Shown piece by piece: positions 34,962-43,559 of a stretch of 64,000 nucleotides of DNA. Source of the stretch: Athripsodes cinereus (taxonomy: Eukaryota; Arthropoda; Insecta; Trichoptera; Leptoceridae); NCBI GenBank assembly GCA_947579605.1, contig OX388320.1, forward strand, positions 558,001 through 622,000, in the 5' to 3' direction. Under the pieces are notes generated by a model. It was not told the origin of the DNA, did not search any database, and saw nothing but the letters and a program-made list of their open reading frames with translations. How positions within the stretch are numbered: position 1 is the first letter of the stretch; every line of letters starts with the position of its first letter. The position numbers and the translations under genes were made by a program.

Positions 34962-35177
34962 TTTATTAAATAAAATATAAAAATATATTATTGAGCACTG
35001 TTTAATCTCCACTTTGTTAGGTTAGATACCGAAAGTTTTCGCCTATACTTGTAGGCATCTTAGGCAGTTTCCCTGAAGATGCCTACAAGTATAGGCGAAA
35101 ACGTTCGGTATCTAACCTAACAAAGTGGAGATTAAAAAGTGCTCAATAATATATTTTTATATTTTATTTAATAAAAT
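34959..35177. mobile_element. Fold-back element FB3 with strong hairpin core
   Basis: Arms 34959-35061 and 35076-35177 are near-perfect inverted repeats abutting the LINE's TAAA tail. The right arm has CTGAAGA (35073-35079), a perfect five-pair hairpin GCCTA/TAGGC (35081-35096), then GAAAACG (35097-35103). The outer arm contains GAGCACTGTTTAATC. This is the best formed core of the family. Confidence 0.85.
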
Positions 35178-35279
35178 TAAACATGTACATTATTTTATTA
35201 TTCGTATGAATTTTTGTTCATGAATCAATTAAAAAATCATTTTTGTATTTTTTTCTTCTCTCATACTATTTTTCTTGTC

Positions 35280-35345
35280 CGTACTATTACGTCATCTCCT
35301 ACAAATGGGGTTGCCAGTGGATTACCTGTGTATGTATATTAAGCA
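35280..35345 (-). mobile_element. TAG-tailed SINE-like repeat, fragment
   Basis: Diverged 3' end: ATTACGTCATCTCCTACAAA, TGGGGTTGCCAGTGGAT. Only about 65 bases are recognisable. Confidence 0.5.
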
Positions 35346-35498
35346 CACAATTCATTATCTTCGTATTATGAAAATAAGACATTTCTTGAATAAGGCTCTA
35401 GGGGGTGGCTAAATTCATAATGTCAAATATATTATAAGTACATGATATTTCAGGAATTACTGTCTTTTTTCCGAACACTCAAAGTCATATTATAGTAT

Positions 35499-35618
35499 CA
35501 TCATCATCATCGCCCTCAACGCTCCTCTCGGGAGCACAGGGCAGAAACCAGCCTCCTCCATTCAGAGCGTCTCTGTGCCAATTGCGTCACCTCTTTCCAC
35601 GACATTCCTTGCGCTCTG
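35499..35618 (-). mobile_element. RTE-like LINE 3' end, 120-bp copy
   Basis: The minus strand reads through AGAGCGCAAGGAATGTCGTG to GGAGGAGGCTGGTTTCTGCC, GAGCGTTGAGGGC and a GAT array, almost identical to 27525-27651. It is flanked by the 10-base direct repeat ATTATAGTAT (35489-35498 and 35619-35628). It shows the same RTE family has inserted recently elsewhere in the window. Confidence 0.92.
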
Positions 35619-35639
35619 ATTATAGTATAGAGTTGGAAA

Positions 35640-36405
35640 TCTTTTCTTATCATAAAAAGTCATTTAAAAACGAATTCTTTTTGTTAAAGAAACACACGAT
35701 TGAAGTTAATTTGATGCAATAATGATACGCAATTACATTTAATGATGTTGAATAATGATCCCTTATCCCAAATTCTCTCAACACACATACTAAACTTTCC
35801 CACATTAGTGTACTATTACCCTTCTTCTGATAGGAATATCACTCTTATTGTCGCCTCGTGGAGACATTATCACTTTTACGTCGTTCTCACGATTTACGAC
35901 CTTAATAAAAATATTTCAGAATGCATTGCTTTTTACGTGAATTTGCTGCTAAACTGTTTTTTTATGAAATGAATAAATTTATATTATTATTATTATCATC
36001 AAAGCTAATTTGTGGCGTGTCGGAATAAGGCTATAAAAAGATAAATGTTCTAACACTCTTTTTCCTGAAAATCAACTGAAAATTGATACGAATCACAACT
36101 TTGCGCTATAACAATAAAAGTAATAACATCTGTCATTTGTTAATGAATTTATTATGCATTTAGTTTTGATATTAAATAGTTTTGTGAAGTTATTGCTTTT
36201 TGATATTATCTGAAGGTCTTGTTTATGCGAAAACTTTTTGGATCAATTTGTTATATGAGTATTTAATGATATTCATTCGTATATTCACGTATGTAACAAA
36301 AATAATTAAATTTCTTCTATTTCTGCGTAAATTTTCAACATTTGTTTTATTTTGGTAGGAGAAGAAAGTAATTAACATTTTTGTATCTATTTTATGAAAT
36401 TGAAT
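35640..36405. other. AT-rich region without recognised genes
   Basis: No supported gene or element. The 76-codon frame at 35742-35972 is not recognisable. Confidence 0.35.
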
Positions 36406-36409
36406 GAAG

Positions 36410-36560
36410 ATCCGGGGTAGTTGGAAGACATCGCATTTTAGCGATAAACTCGCCCTCTGTACATTGAATTGTATAAATGATATTTTCTATGTTTATTTGT
36501 ATTATTGTTAACAATGTACAGTGAAGAATGAAATAAATAAATAAATATTATTATTATTAT
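36410..36560 (+). mobile_element. LINE 3' UTR, GCGATAAACTCGCC family
   Basis: The blocks GGGGTAGTTGGAAGACATCG, TTTTAGCGATAAACTCGCCC and GTACAGTGAAGAATGAAATA end in TAAA and ATT arrays. Best copy of the family (others at 27765 and 53553). Confidence 0.65.
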
Positions 36561-37049
36561 CTCGGATTTATTAACTTAACCCTCCAGTTCCCAACGTCAC
36601 CTACAGGTGCTGCGATTTCAAAAAAATATTAAAAATATGTGGAATTTTATTATTATTTTTATTTTGGTATTATATTTTTGTACAATGGTTTTACAATCCA
36701 AATGTGTATATTTTTTTTACGACTGGCAACACTAAACTTACGGATTTTGTCATTTTTTGTCAGCTCTTGGCGGGAATATTGGTGTTAGTGTTACGTTCCG
36801 AAATAAACATCAATAAAAAATGTCTAAATAGTAATTTTCATGAAATATTTTTTCAAAAACAGATTTATAAAGGATCAATTTAGAATTAACACAAATTTTT
36901 AATCATGATTTCATTTAAATATTCGATTTATAGCTATTTAAAACTGAAATATCACCTCCAGGTGACATTGGGCATGACAGGTACATCATTGAACAAATTT
37001 AAGAACCATTTATTTGCATTGTATTAATTCTTGTTTCTTGTTAATTTTA

Positions 37050-37338
37050 TTAGGCCTTGTGCCCAAAAATGGTTCTTTTGGTAAGCTGAAAATGTATTTT
37101 GAATACTTGAACAAAAAATTCTGAAATAACTTTGTTTCTGTTGCTTCAAGCCACATATCAATAGATGAATCAATGGTACCATATTATGGGCATTATGGGA
37201 GAAAGCAGCACATAAAGCAAAAACCTTTAAGATTTAGTTACAAGATATGGGCAGCGGCTACTCGTTTCGAGTATCTCGTCGATTTTGAGCCTTATCCCTG
37301 TAAAATTTATATAATATCAAACACATCTATGTGAAAAA
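37050..37338 (+). pseudogene. piggyBac transposase core fragment
   Basis: One frame reads LVPKNGSFGKLKMYFEYLNK, KF, a stop at 37122, then NNFVSVASS, HISIDESMVPYYGHYGRKQH, IKQKPLRFSYKIWAA and YLVDFEPYPCK before a stop near 37336. The block [LI]SIDESMVPYYG with KPxRFxYK is diagnostic for piggyBac-family transposases; the Asp in SIDES is one of the conserved catalytic acids. The N-terminal part, the later catalytic acids and the cysteine-rich C-terminus are not found. One stop plus deletions make this a dead copy. Full-length family members are about 550-600 residues. Confidence 0.85.
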
Positions 37339-37414
37339 ATCGTTTTCTTCAATTAAAAATCTAATTTTGCCTTATAAAAATATGTTTTTAAAATATTTAT
37401 TTCTAGTAATAATG

Positions 37415-37452
37415 TACTACACTACATAAATTTATGTGGTGTAGTACAAATT
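37415..37452. repeat. Hairpin inside the piggyBac element
   Basis: TGTACTACACTACATAAA is followed by TTTATGTGGTGTAGTACA, one mismatch, essentially no loop. Confidence 0.85.
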
Positions 37453-37564
37453 ACTATAACTGATTATTTTAAAAATGTTTCGTGATTACTACATTGTTTT
37501 CGCTAATAAAATCAAACAAAAATATGTTTCATTAATTGTATCGGCATTTACTTTGTAACACTTC

Positions 37565-37690
37565 ATTTTAAATTATCAAATATAATATAAAATAAATATT
37601 TATTATTTTTGTTTCGTGTTACTGTTGAGTCAGTAACACGAAACAAAAATAATAAATATTTATTTTATATTATATTTGATAATTTAAAAA
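37565..37690. repeat. Long palindrome inside the piggyBac element
   Basis: Arms of about 57 bases flank the 6-base loop TTGAGT (about 37625-37630). The right half reads CTGTTGAGTCAGTAACACG, AAACAAAAATAATAAATA, which again places a CTGNTGA-like box before CGAAAC. It may be an eroded fold-back element inserted into the piggyBac copy, or a piggyBac-internal structure. Confidence 0.85.
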
Positions 37691-38339
37691 TATGTTTGTT
37701 TATGTTTTTGTATAATTTGGTATCTACAGTGCCCAATGTCACCCTCAGGTGCCAACTCCCCCATAAAAAAACTACAAAAAATTATCATTTTTTGTCGATC
37801 GTCCATTACATTGGACTCCATATAGACCCCGTATACAAAATTTCATAGGAATACAGTATTATGATTAGGTAAGGCATGGGAATTGGAGGGTTAAATTTTG
37901 GCAAACATGTGCAGATTTATATCGCTTATGGAACTATTATTAACAGTAGTTTAAAATATCATTTTAAATTATTTTAGATACAGTCCTTGTTAATTAAAAT
38001 ATAATAATTTATTGTAATAGTATTTAAATTTTAGTGTAATAGTATGTATTTCAAATTTCAAACTTTTAATTTATTTTGTACTCGTATCGTGTTAATGTTT
38101 TAAACTCTGCTAACGTGTTCGAGTTAAGGAAGCTTGGACGTCTTAGAATGACGGCCCTTACACAATACGACTGGACACGTAATTTCCTGACTTACTAAGG
38201 CCCAATATTTTAATGCGTTCTTAAGGTGACGATTGTCTTTGGTTAAATTTATTTTAACACCCAATAAATTTCAATATTTCACAACTTATTTACACCAACA
38301 TGTAAGAGACAGATAAAGTGATTCTAGATTATACCTATC

Positions 38340-38490
38340 AATATTTACATAAGTTACGATGATTTGGACATGTTGAGCAAATGCATGATGAAAGAATAAC
38401 GAAGAGGATGTACATATTTATCTGAAAGGGGGAGTGTAAGGAAGCGCGGACGTCCAAATGATCACATGATCAAGCCACGTGAATCAAATT
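38340..38490 (+). pseudogene. RTE-like LINE remnant, segment 1 of 3
   Basis: GATGATTTGGACATGTTGAG, CGAAGAGGATGTACAT and GAAGCGCGGACGTCC match 17395-17500 of the ATAG-tailed LINE with many substitutions. Homology breaks at about 38488 (GAATCAAATT) and resumes at 39424 (TCTTAAGGACGGCCG). Confidence 0.75.
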
Positions 38491-38985
38491 GACTGTTATT
38501 TTTTATTTTTTATTTTATTAAAACAATAAACGGCAAAAGCCGTTTACATGATAGATCTCAATTCAATACAACATACAAACATTAACAGATTATAAAAAGA
38601 CACTTAAAATATCTGAATACAACAAAAAAACATATATCTATATATAAAAACAATGATAAAATATTAAAAAATAGTAAGTATATATATAAATTGAATAGAT
38701 TTTCACTACTTATGTACATTAATTAAATATTTGAATTTACCAGCACAATATAAAAACCAAAGGAACATTATAATAAAAATAAGAACATAATAAATAACAA
38801 ACAATAAAAATAAACAATCATTATTATTCACAATGATTAAAACAACATAATCGTTCACAGTAGTTAACAAACTGGGTTAACATTCTTTACCACTATGTAC
38901 ACTAATTAAATACTCAAAATACATAATTTACATCGTGCAACATTACATATCAGATATAAGATTGAATAAAACAAATCAAAACAAT
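38490..38985 (-). mobile_element. Minus-strand LINE 3' UTR, part of nested insertion
   Basis: On the minus strand this ends AAACGGCTTTTGCCGTTTAT followed by T/A-rich simple sequence, matching the GGCGAAAGCC-type 3' end of the CR1/jockey-like element at 34900. Upstream is AT-rich and non-coding. Confidence 0.5.
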
Positions 38986-39004
38986 AAAATAGCAGAATAA
39001 AAAG

Positions 39005-39095
39005 AATGGGCAACATGACTGATATGACTGGTTATGACTGATATGACTGATATGGTTATGGGCAATATGACTGGTTATGCGTGGTTATGACTGCA
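39005..39095. repeat. Irregular TGACTGATATGACTGGTTA minisatellite
   Basis: Short imperfect units of ATATGACTG and GGTTATG alternate over about 90 bases. Confidence 0.8.
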
Positions 39096-39099
39096 TGGT

Positions 39100-39415
39100 C
39101 CTGATTAACTTGCTTGTTCCGGCGCGCACGCGCAGTCACATTATCTCTTTTGGCTGCCTGTTATGCATGTTGGTTTGGTGTTTTGTTGTTTTTTCTTTTT
39201 TTTCATTTTTTGTATAACTTTTGTAATAAATGACAAACTTGTGGGCTTGGTATTGTATAGCAAGGGGTTGGATAATGAGTGCGGGTTGAGTAGGATAATG
39301 CATTGTCTTTGCTTTGTCGTTGTGTGTATTGTTTCTGTCCATATGTATTTTTAAATGTTTTGTAATGACGATGAATAAATAAATTTAAATAAATAAAATA
39401 AATAAATATATCTAA
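39100..39415 (+). mobile_element. Plus-strand LINE-type 3' UTR, part of nested insertion
   Basis: A GT-rich non-coding stretch ending AATGACGATGAATAAATAAA and a TAAA array, with an A run at 39414-39424. It faces the minus-strand UTR at 38490-38985, so two LINE tails together split the RTE-like remnant. The 63- and 68-codon frames here are judged incidental. Confidence 0.45.
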
Positions 39416-39420
39416 AAAAA

Positions 39421-39518
39421 AAAATCTTAAGGACGGCCGCGTGTTGAATAAGAGAAATCGGCGTGCATGTATGAGAAACTGGATGAATGTGGAAATAGCG
39501 AAATAAGTTTGAAAGGAT
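39421..39518 (+). pseudogene. RTE-like LINE remnant, segment 2 of 3
   Basis: CTTAAGGACGGCCGCGTGTT, GAATAAGAGAAATCGGCGTG and TGTATGAGAAACTGGATGAA continue the homology to 17530-17620. Interrupted at 39519 by the 106-bp insertion. Confidence 0.8.
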
Positions 39519-39528
39519 AGATCTATAT

Positions 39529-39634
39529 ATATTTGATATCAACAAAAACACTGTTTACTTTTCACCATTGATTTAATACTCGAGCACTTTCGTCATGTTA
39601 GCTTGACATTTTCAAGAGAACTTATATAAAAAAG
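39529..39634 (-). mobile_element. Single-arm fold-back relative with target duplication
   Basis: A 106-bp insertion flanked by AGATCTATAT at 39519-39528 and 39635-39644. On the minus strand it reads CTTGAAAATGTCAAGC, TAACATGACGAAAGTGCTC, then AATGGTGAAAAGTAAACAGT and GTTTTTGTTGATATCAAAT. GTCA/TGAC can pair as a hairpin before GAAA. It is the linear (one-arm) form of the fold-back family, closely related to 12705-12775. Confidence 0.85.
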
Positions 39635-39644
39635 AGATCTATAT

Positions 39645-39715
39645 GGCGTTTCGTTCTCTCTGCCTACCACTCCTGGGAGACGGCGTGAAGGTATAGTAGA
39701 ATAGTAGTACTATAG
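39645..39715 (+). pseudogene. RTE-like LINE remnant, segment 3 of 3
   Basis: GGCGTTTCGTTCTCTCTGCC, TACC and GGAGACGGCGTGAAGGTATA resume the LINE exactly after the duplicated target. The tail is TAGTAG/AATAGTAG rather than ATAG, intermediate with the TAG-tailed repeat. Confidence 0.8.
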
Positions 39716-39719
39716 TAGG

Positions 39720-41040
39720 TTTTATTATCAAAGTATTATAAAGTGATCACTGAATTTACCAATCATCACTGATAATTCCTCTTTTTGATGTAAAATGGTT
39801 ATGAAATATTGAATATTATTAAATGTAAAATTAAATTTAACCGAGTCAGGGCTAGCTAAAGATAAGCATCACCCTAGGGGTTGATTGAATTACTAGGCCT
39901 GAATCCTACGAGTGCACGAAATGACGTGTAGGTTGTTTGATGCATTATATACGAGAATTTAAGTGACTGTGTGCAAAGTAATATTATTTAATAGTAGGTA
40001 TTGAAGGTGTTAGGCAGGTTACTTTATAAGTGTGAATGATGTCAAATGTAAAAGCGTTCTAAACTTAATTAAAGTGAACACAAAACAAACTTATCGTGTA
40101 TGTTGTTATTATTGATATTCCTTTGTAAATACTCTCGAAAGTTGAAAATATCATAAATAGTTTGCATTTAACAAAAGTGTCAGTAGGGTATTTTATCGAT
40201 ATTTATTTAGCAAATTAATCATATATTAATAACAAATAATTATATGATTTTAAGTTTCAAAGTTACTTTATTATAATGAATTAGGCTTCAACATGCGATA
40301 GTTTTCTTGAAAAGGTTTACTTTTAGAATGACAAATAAAATGGAATAATTTTTTATTTGTTATTTATAAAAGTTTCAGTACTTTTATTACATATTTATGG
40401 ATCTTTATTGTCTAAAATAACAGATTTCTAAGTCTTTCGATATTGAACCGAAAATTGTTGTTTGACTCTCAAGTTTATACAACTTTCGGATCTACTTTGA
40501 TTGATCCGAGAGCCCTTAGAAGCAAAGAACTTATTTTCAATTCTTTTATTCAAGTATTAAATCTTTGCTTTGTACAATAGAAATAATATTCTTGAAATAG
40601 AGAGATGTTTTCAAGTTCTCATCATCACGTTACAACTGTACTCCCTATATACTAAGATGTACATAAAAATATATTATCTGGTGTTGAAATGGGGTTCTAT
40701 ATATTTGTGGAATCAGAAGCCAGGAGTCTGGGCGCCTCGCCTGTGGGATGGTGATAACGACTGCTGCTCTCTTCAGGAAACAGAACAAATATGTAGGTAC
40801 TCAATACCAGCTGATATCTAACAGAATAAACTCGTACATACTAAGTTTGTGCTCTATCATGTTTGGAACATTGGATGTTACAGTGGTACTTATATCTAGA
40901 AACTCATGCATCAATGTGTAGGTACAACTAATGTGAAATATATTGCATTAAATAATATCTACAGTTATGTGTACTTCTATAAGATGCTGGTTGCACTGTA
41001 CTGCAATCTGTGTTATCATACTTTATTATTCCCATGAGAT
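39720..41040. other. AT-rich region without confident genes
   Basis: The 83-codon frame at 40570-40821 ends in a GC-richer part (PGVWAPRLWDGDNDC) preceding a TCTCTTCAG acceptor-like string. No family is recognised and no donor partner is convincing, so no exon is called. Confidence 0.35.
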
Positions 41041-41041
41041 T

Positions 41042-41282
41042 TTTTTTTAATTTATTTTATTTAACAACAATTATACAGACATGACAATACATAGACTATT
41101 TGATAAAACTTAAATCTAATCCTCCTTATAGAGACAAGTCTCGTGTAAAGGAGGGAAAAAAACTTATATTTAAACATCCTCCTTATAGAGACAAGTCTCG
41201 TGAAAAGGAGGGAAATAAAACGCCTAAAACAATAAATAAGTACACAAATAGATTTTTTATTATGTACAATGTTTGAAATACT
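41042..41282 (-). mobile_element. LINE-type 3' UTR with duplicated hairpin
   Basis: On the minus strand it ends in an A/T tail (41042-41065 read reversed). The unit CCTCCTTATAGAGACAAGTC plus TCGTGWAAAGGAGGG occurs at 41121 and 41178, 57 bp apart. Each unit can fold: CCTCCTT pairs with AAGGAGG and GAGAC with GTCTC. Duplicated 3' hairpins are a possible RT recognition feature. Confidence 0.55.
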
Positions 41283-41284
41283 GA

Positions 41285-42025
41285 ACATATTTATTTATTT
41301 ATTTACGGCATAGCACGAAGTGGGCAATTTTATAAAATTCAAAACAATGAAAACATAATGACTACAATAATCTTGATAAAAATTAAATTATAAAATAAAC
41401 ATTAAATTAAATTTGTAATTTCAGAATAAGTCTGATTAAAACATTCTATCATCTTCCTCCTCACAGAGCCATCGCCATCGAAAAATAAGTCTATTGTCTC
41501 AGCATACCTATTACCGAGCACATGCAGACGGTTCACGAATGAATGTCTCTGGTAGTTGGCACGTGCATTTGCTTCACTGAGTAATATCCTTTGCCTTGTG
41601 GGACGGTCAGGGATATGAAATTTGATTAATTCAAGGAGCTCAGGGCAATCGAATTTTGAGTTTACTATTTTATGTTACAAAATTATATCCAATAATACAC
41701 GCCTATCGATCAGTTTGGACATTCTTAGTTCCAGTAGTAAATTTTCATAGCAGAAGTCGTTATAAGAGATTCCCAGTCAAAAATTGATGTAGCGCATGAA
41801 TCTGCGCTGAAGCCTCTCAATAGCCCTCACGTAAACCTCATAATATGGGAACCAGACTGACGAAGCATATTCAATTTGACTTCTAACGTATGTCTGAAAA
41901 AGTACGTTCAGAGTGTAAGTGCTTTTGAAGTCTCTTGAGATGCGAATTACAAAACCTAGCATTCGAAAAGCCCTATCAGTGATATAAGTTAAGTGTATGT
42001 GTATGACCCATTTAATTGTATATCG
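41285..42025 (-). pseudogene. CR1/jockey-like LINE C-terminus, two stops
   Basis: The minus frame reads YITDRAFRMLGFVIRISRDF, VRSQIEYASSVWFPYYEV, RAIERLQRRFMRYINF, a stop, LGISYNDFCYENLLLELRMS, KLIDRRVLLDIIL, a stop, then LLELIKFHIPDRPTRQ and FVNRLHVLGNRYAETIDLF before the final stop. It aligns with the C-terminal half of the product of 32600-33895 (RSHLEYNSSVWSP, LADRRIIND). The RT catalytic motifs are upstream of the truncation. A TAAA array (41290-41304 reversed) marks the 3' end. Confidence 0.8.
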
Positions 42026-42029
42026 AGTA

Positions 42030-42975
42030 ATTAATTGTTAAGTAAGTCCTGCAAATTATTCAAACTTCATACTTTAATGAACGATTACAAATTAAAGAGA
42101 ACTTTCTGCGAATTATAATAAACTTTTGCCTTTCTTTTCCACAATTTACGTATTCATTAGTAAAAAGTTTTTATTTTTAAATAAAAAAAAATTAATATGA
42201 ATTATTATGAAGTATTAATGCAAGTTTCATTATTTGTCCTCTTGAAAATTGACACTATTTGAGTTAAAATTTATAATTATTTGCATCTAAAATAATTGTC
42301 TTTTCTGTTTCCACTTGTACAATGTAGTTTTCCCTTTTCTTTGTACTTGTACATTGTGTAGTTAACACTGTTCATTTTAAACAAAATGCAATTCGTTTTA
42401 TCAGTAAGTAAACTGCTACTTATGGTCGCTTACTGTTTCGTTAGAATGGTTTCTATTTGGTGATTTCCCTCTAAACGAAAACTTTTTGAAAGATAATAGT
42501 TGACTGCAACGAGTGCAGAGCTTCTCTATAAAGGAGGGAATATCCGTTTAATCAGGGAGCTTTTGTGTTCTCTTTCAACATCAAGGAGTAGGTAGGTACC
42601 TATCTACTATAATTTCATACTATGCAGCTGGACTAAATGAAATTACCACTAATGTTTAAGCTCTAAGCTCATTCAAATCTTTTATATAATTAAACCGCAC
42701 TGAATATCATTTCGTTTAAACCTTCAAATTAAATATTATTATAATGAAAGTTATGTAATTTTTTATTCTTCTTTTCTCGTTTTATTATTCTCTGCTTGTT
42801 ATCCCGTGTTGTCTCTGTTTAATTAATTGGCATAATAAATATTTAAGCGTTCAGAATAAACTCCAGTATTTTTAATTAGTTGTTTGATAAATGTTCCCCT
42901 ATGAAAATGGGTGTCATATTTTAATTATATAAATTATGTATTTGAACACTTTAAACCAATACATATTAATTGTTT
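42030..42975. other. AT-rich region without recognised genes
   Basis: One string, TATAAAGGAGGGAA near 42528, resembles the hairpin unit at 41121. Nothing else is assigned. Confidence 0.35.
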
Positions 42976-42987
42976 AAATTCTGTTTA

Positions 42988-43303
42988 TCTATCTATCTAT
43001 CTATCTATTACCTCACGCCGTATCCCAAGTGGGTTAGGCAGAGAGAACGGAACGCCAATTAGATCTGTCTTTACATACTTCTTTCGCTTCCTCTACAGTC
43101 ATACAATTTCTCATGCACGCACGTCGGTTTTTTTACTCAAAACACGGCCATCCTTGAGAATTTGATCTACATATTCAAGCCATGTAGTTATCGGACGCCC
43201 GCGCTTCCTCACAACCCTCCTTTCAGCCAAGTATATCCTCTTTGTCATTCGTTCCACATGACCAAACCATCTCAATTTATTTACACGCATTCTATCCACA
43301 ACA
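42988..43303 (-). pseudogene. RTE-like LINE 3' end with target duplication
   Basis: Minus strand: MRVNKLRWFGHVERMTKR, ERRVVRKRGRPITTWLEYVD, QILKDGRVLS, then a frameshift and the nucleotide equivalent of the 17-kb copy's end, finishing in an ATAG array (42988-43010). It is very similar to 17370-17690. The direct repeat TCTGTTTA lies at 42980-42987 and 43304-43311. Both copies begin near the same 5' point. Confidence 0.85.
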
Positions 43304-43311
43304 TCTGTTTA

Positions 43312-43535
43312 AATATCGAAATAATAAAACAAATGTTTTATTCTACTAATGGTTTATTATGTGAGAGAGACGTCTTTCGTCTGATGAGGACATTGTCAAT
43401 CCTCTTGACAATGATTGACAATGTCCTCATCAGACGAAAGACGTCTCTCTCACATAATAAACCATTAGTAGAATAAAACATTTGTTTTATTATTTCGATA
43501 TGGAATTCTACTACCTAAACACCGACACAGTGAAT
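43312..43535. mobile_element. Fold-back element FB4 with own target repeat
   Basis: Arms 43312-43406 and 43410-43505 are inverted repeats of about 90 bases. CTGATGA is at 43381-43387 and GACGAAAGACG at 43433-43443. The right arm is followed by GGAATTCTACTACC and CACCGACACAGTGAA, then TCTGTTTAAATA at 43536, which also precedes the left arm at 43304. Thus the unit 43316-43535 appears flanked by an 11-12-base target repeat. Confidence 0.8.
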
Positions 43536-43559
43536 CTGTTTAAATACTTTCAAACCAAA

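Larger units (their letters stand above)
36580..37890 (+). mobile_element. piggyBac-like DNA transposon, internally deleted
   Basis: The 1311-bp element begins CCCTCCAGTTCCCA and ends TGGGAATTGGAGGG (13 of 14 bases inverted) and is flanked by TTAA at 36576-36579 and 37891-37894, the hallmark piggyBac target. The motif CACCT(N)AGGTG recurs near both ends and internally (36599, 36954, 37740), possibly as subterminal transposase-binding repeats. A transposase remnant lies at about 37050-37338. The downstream catalytic regions are missing and two hairpins occupy the 3' half (37415-37452, 37565-37690). Confidence 0.9.

Noticed and set aside
40570..40821. 83-codon frame with GC-richer 3' part as a coding exon
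   Set aside because: No recognisable domain, and the TCTCTTCAG acceptor-like string is not followed by a plausible open exon and donor.
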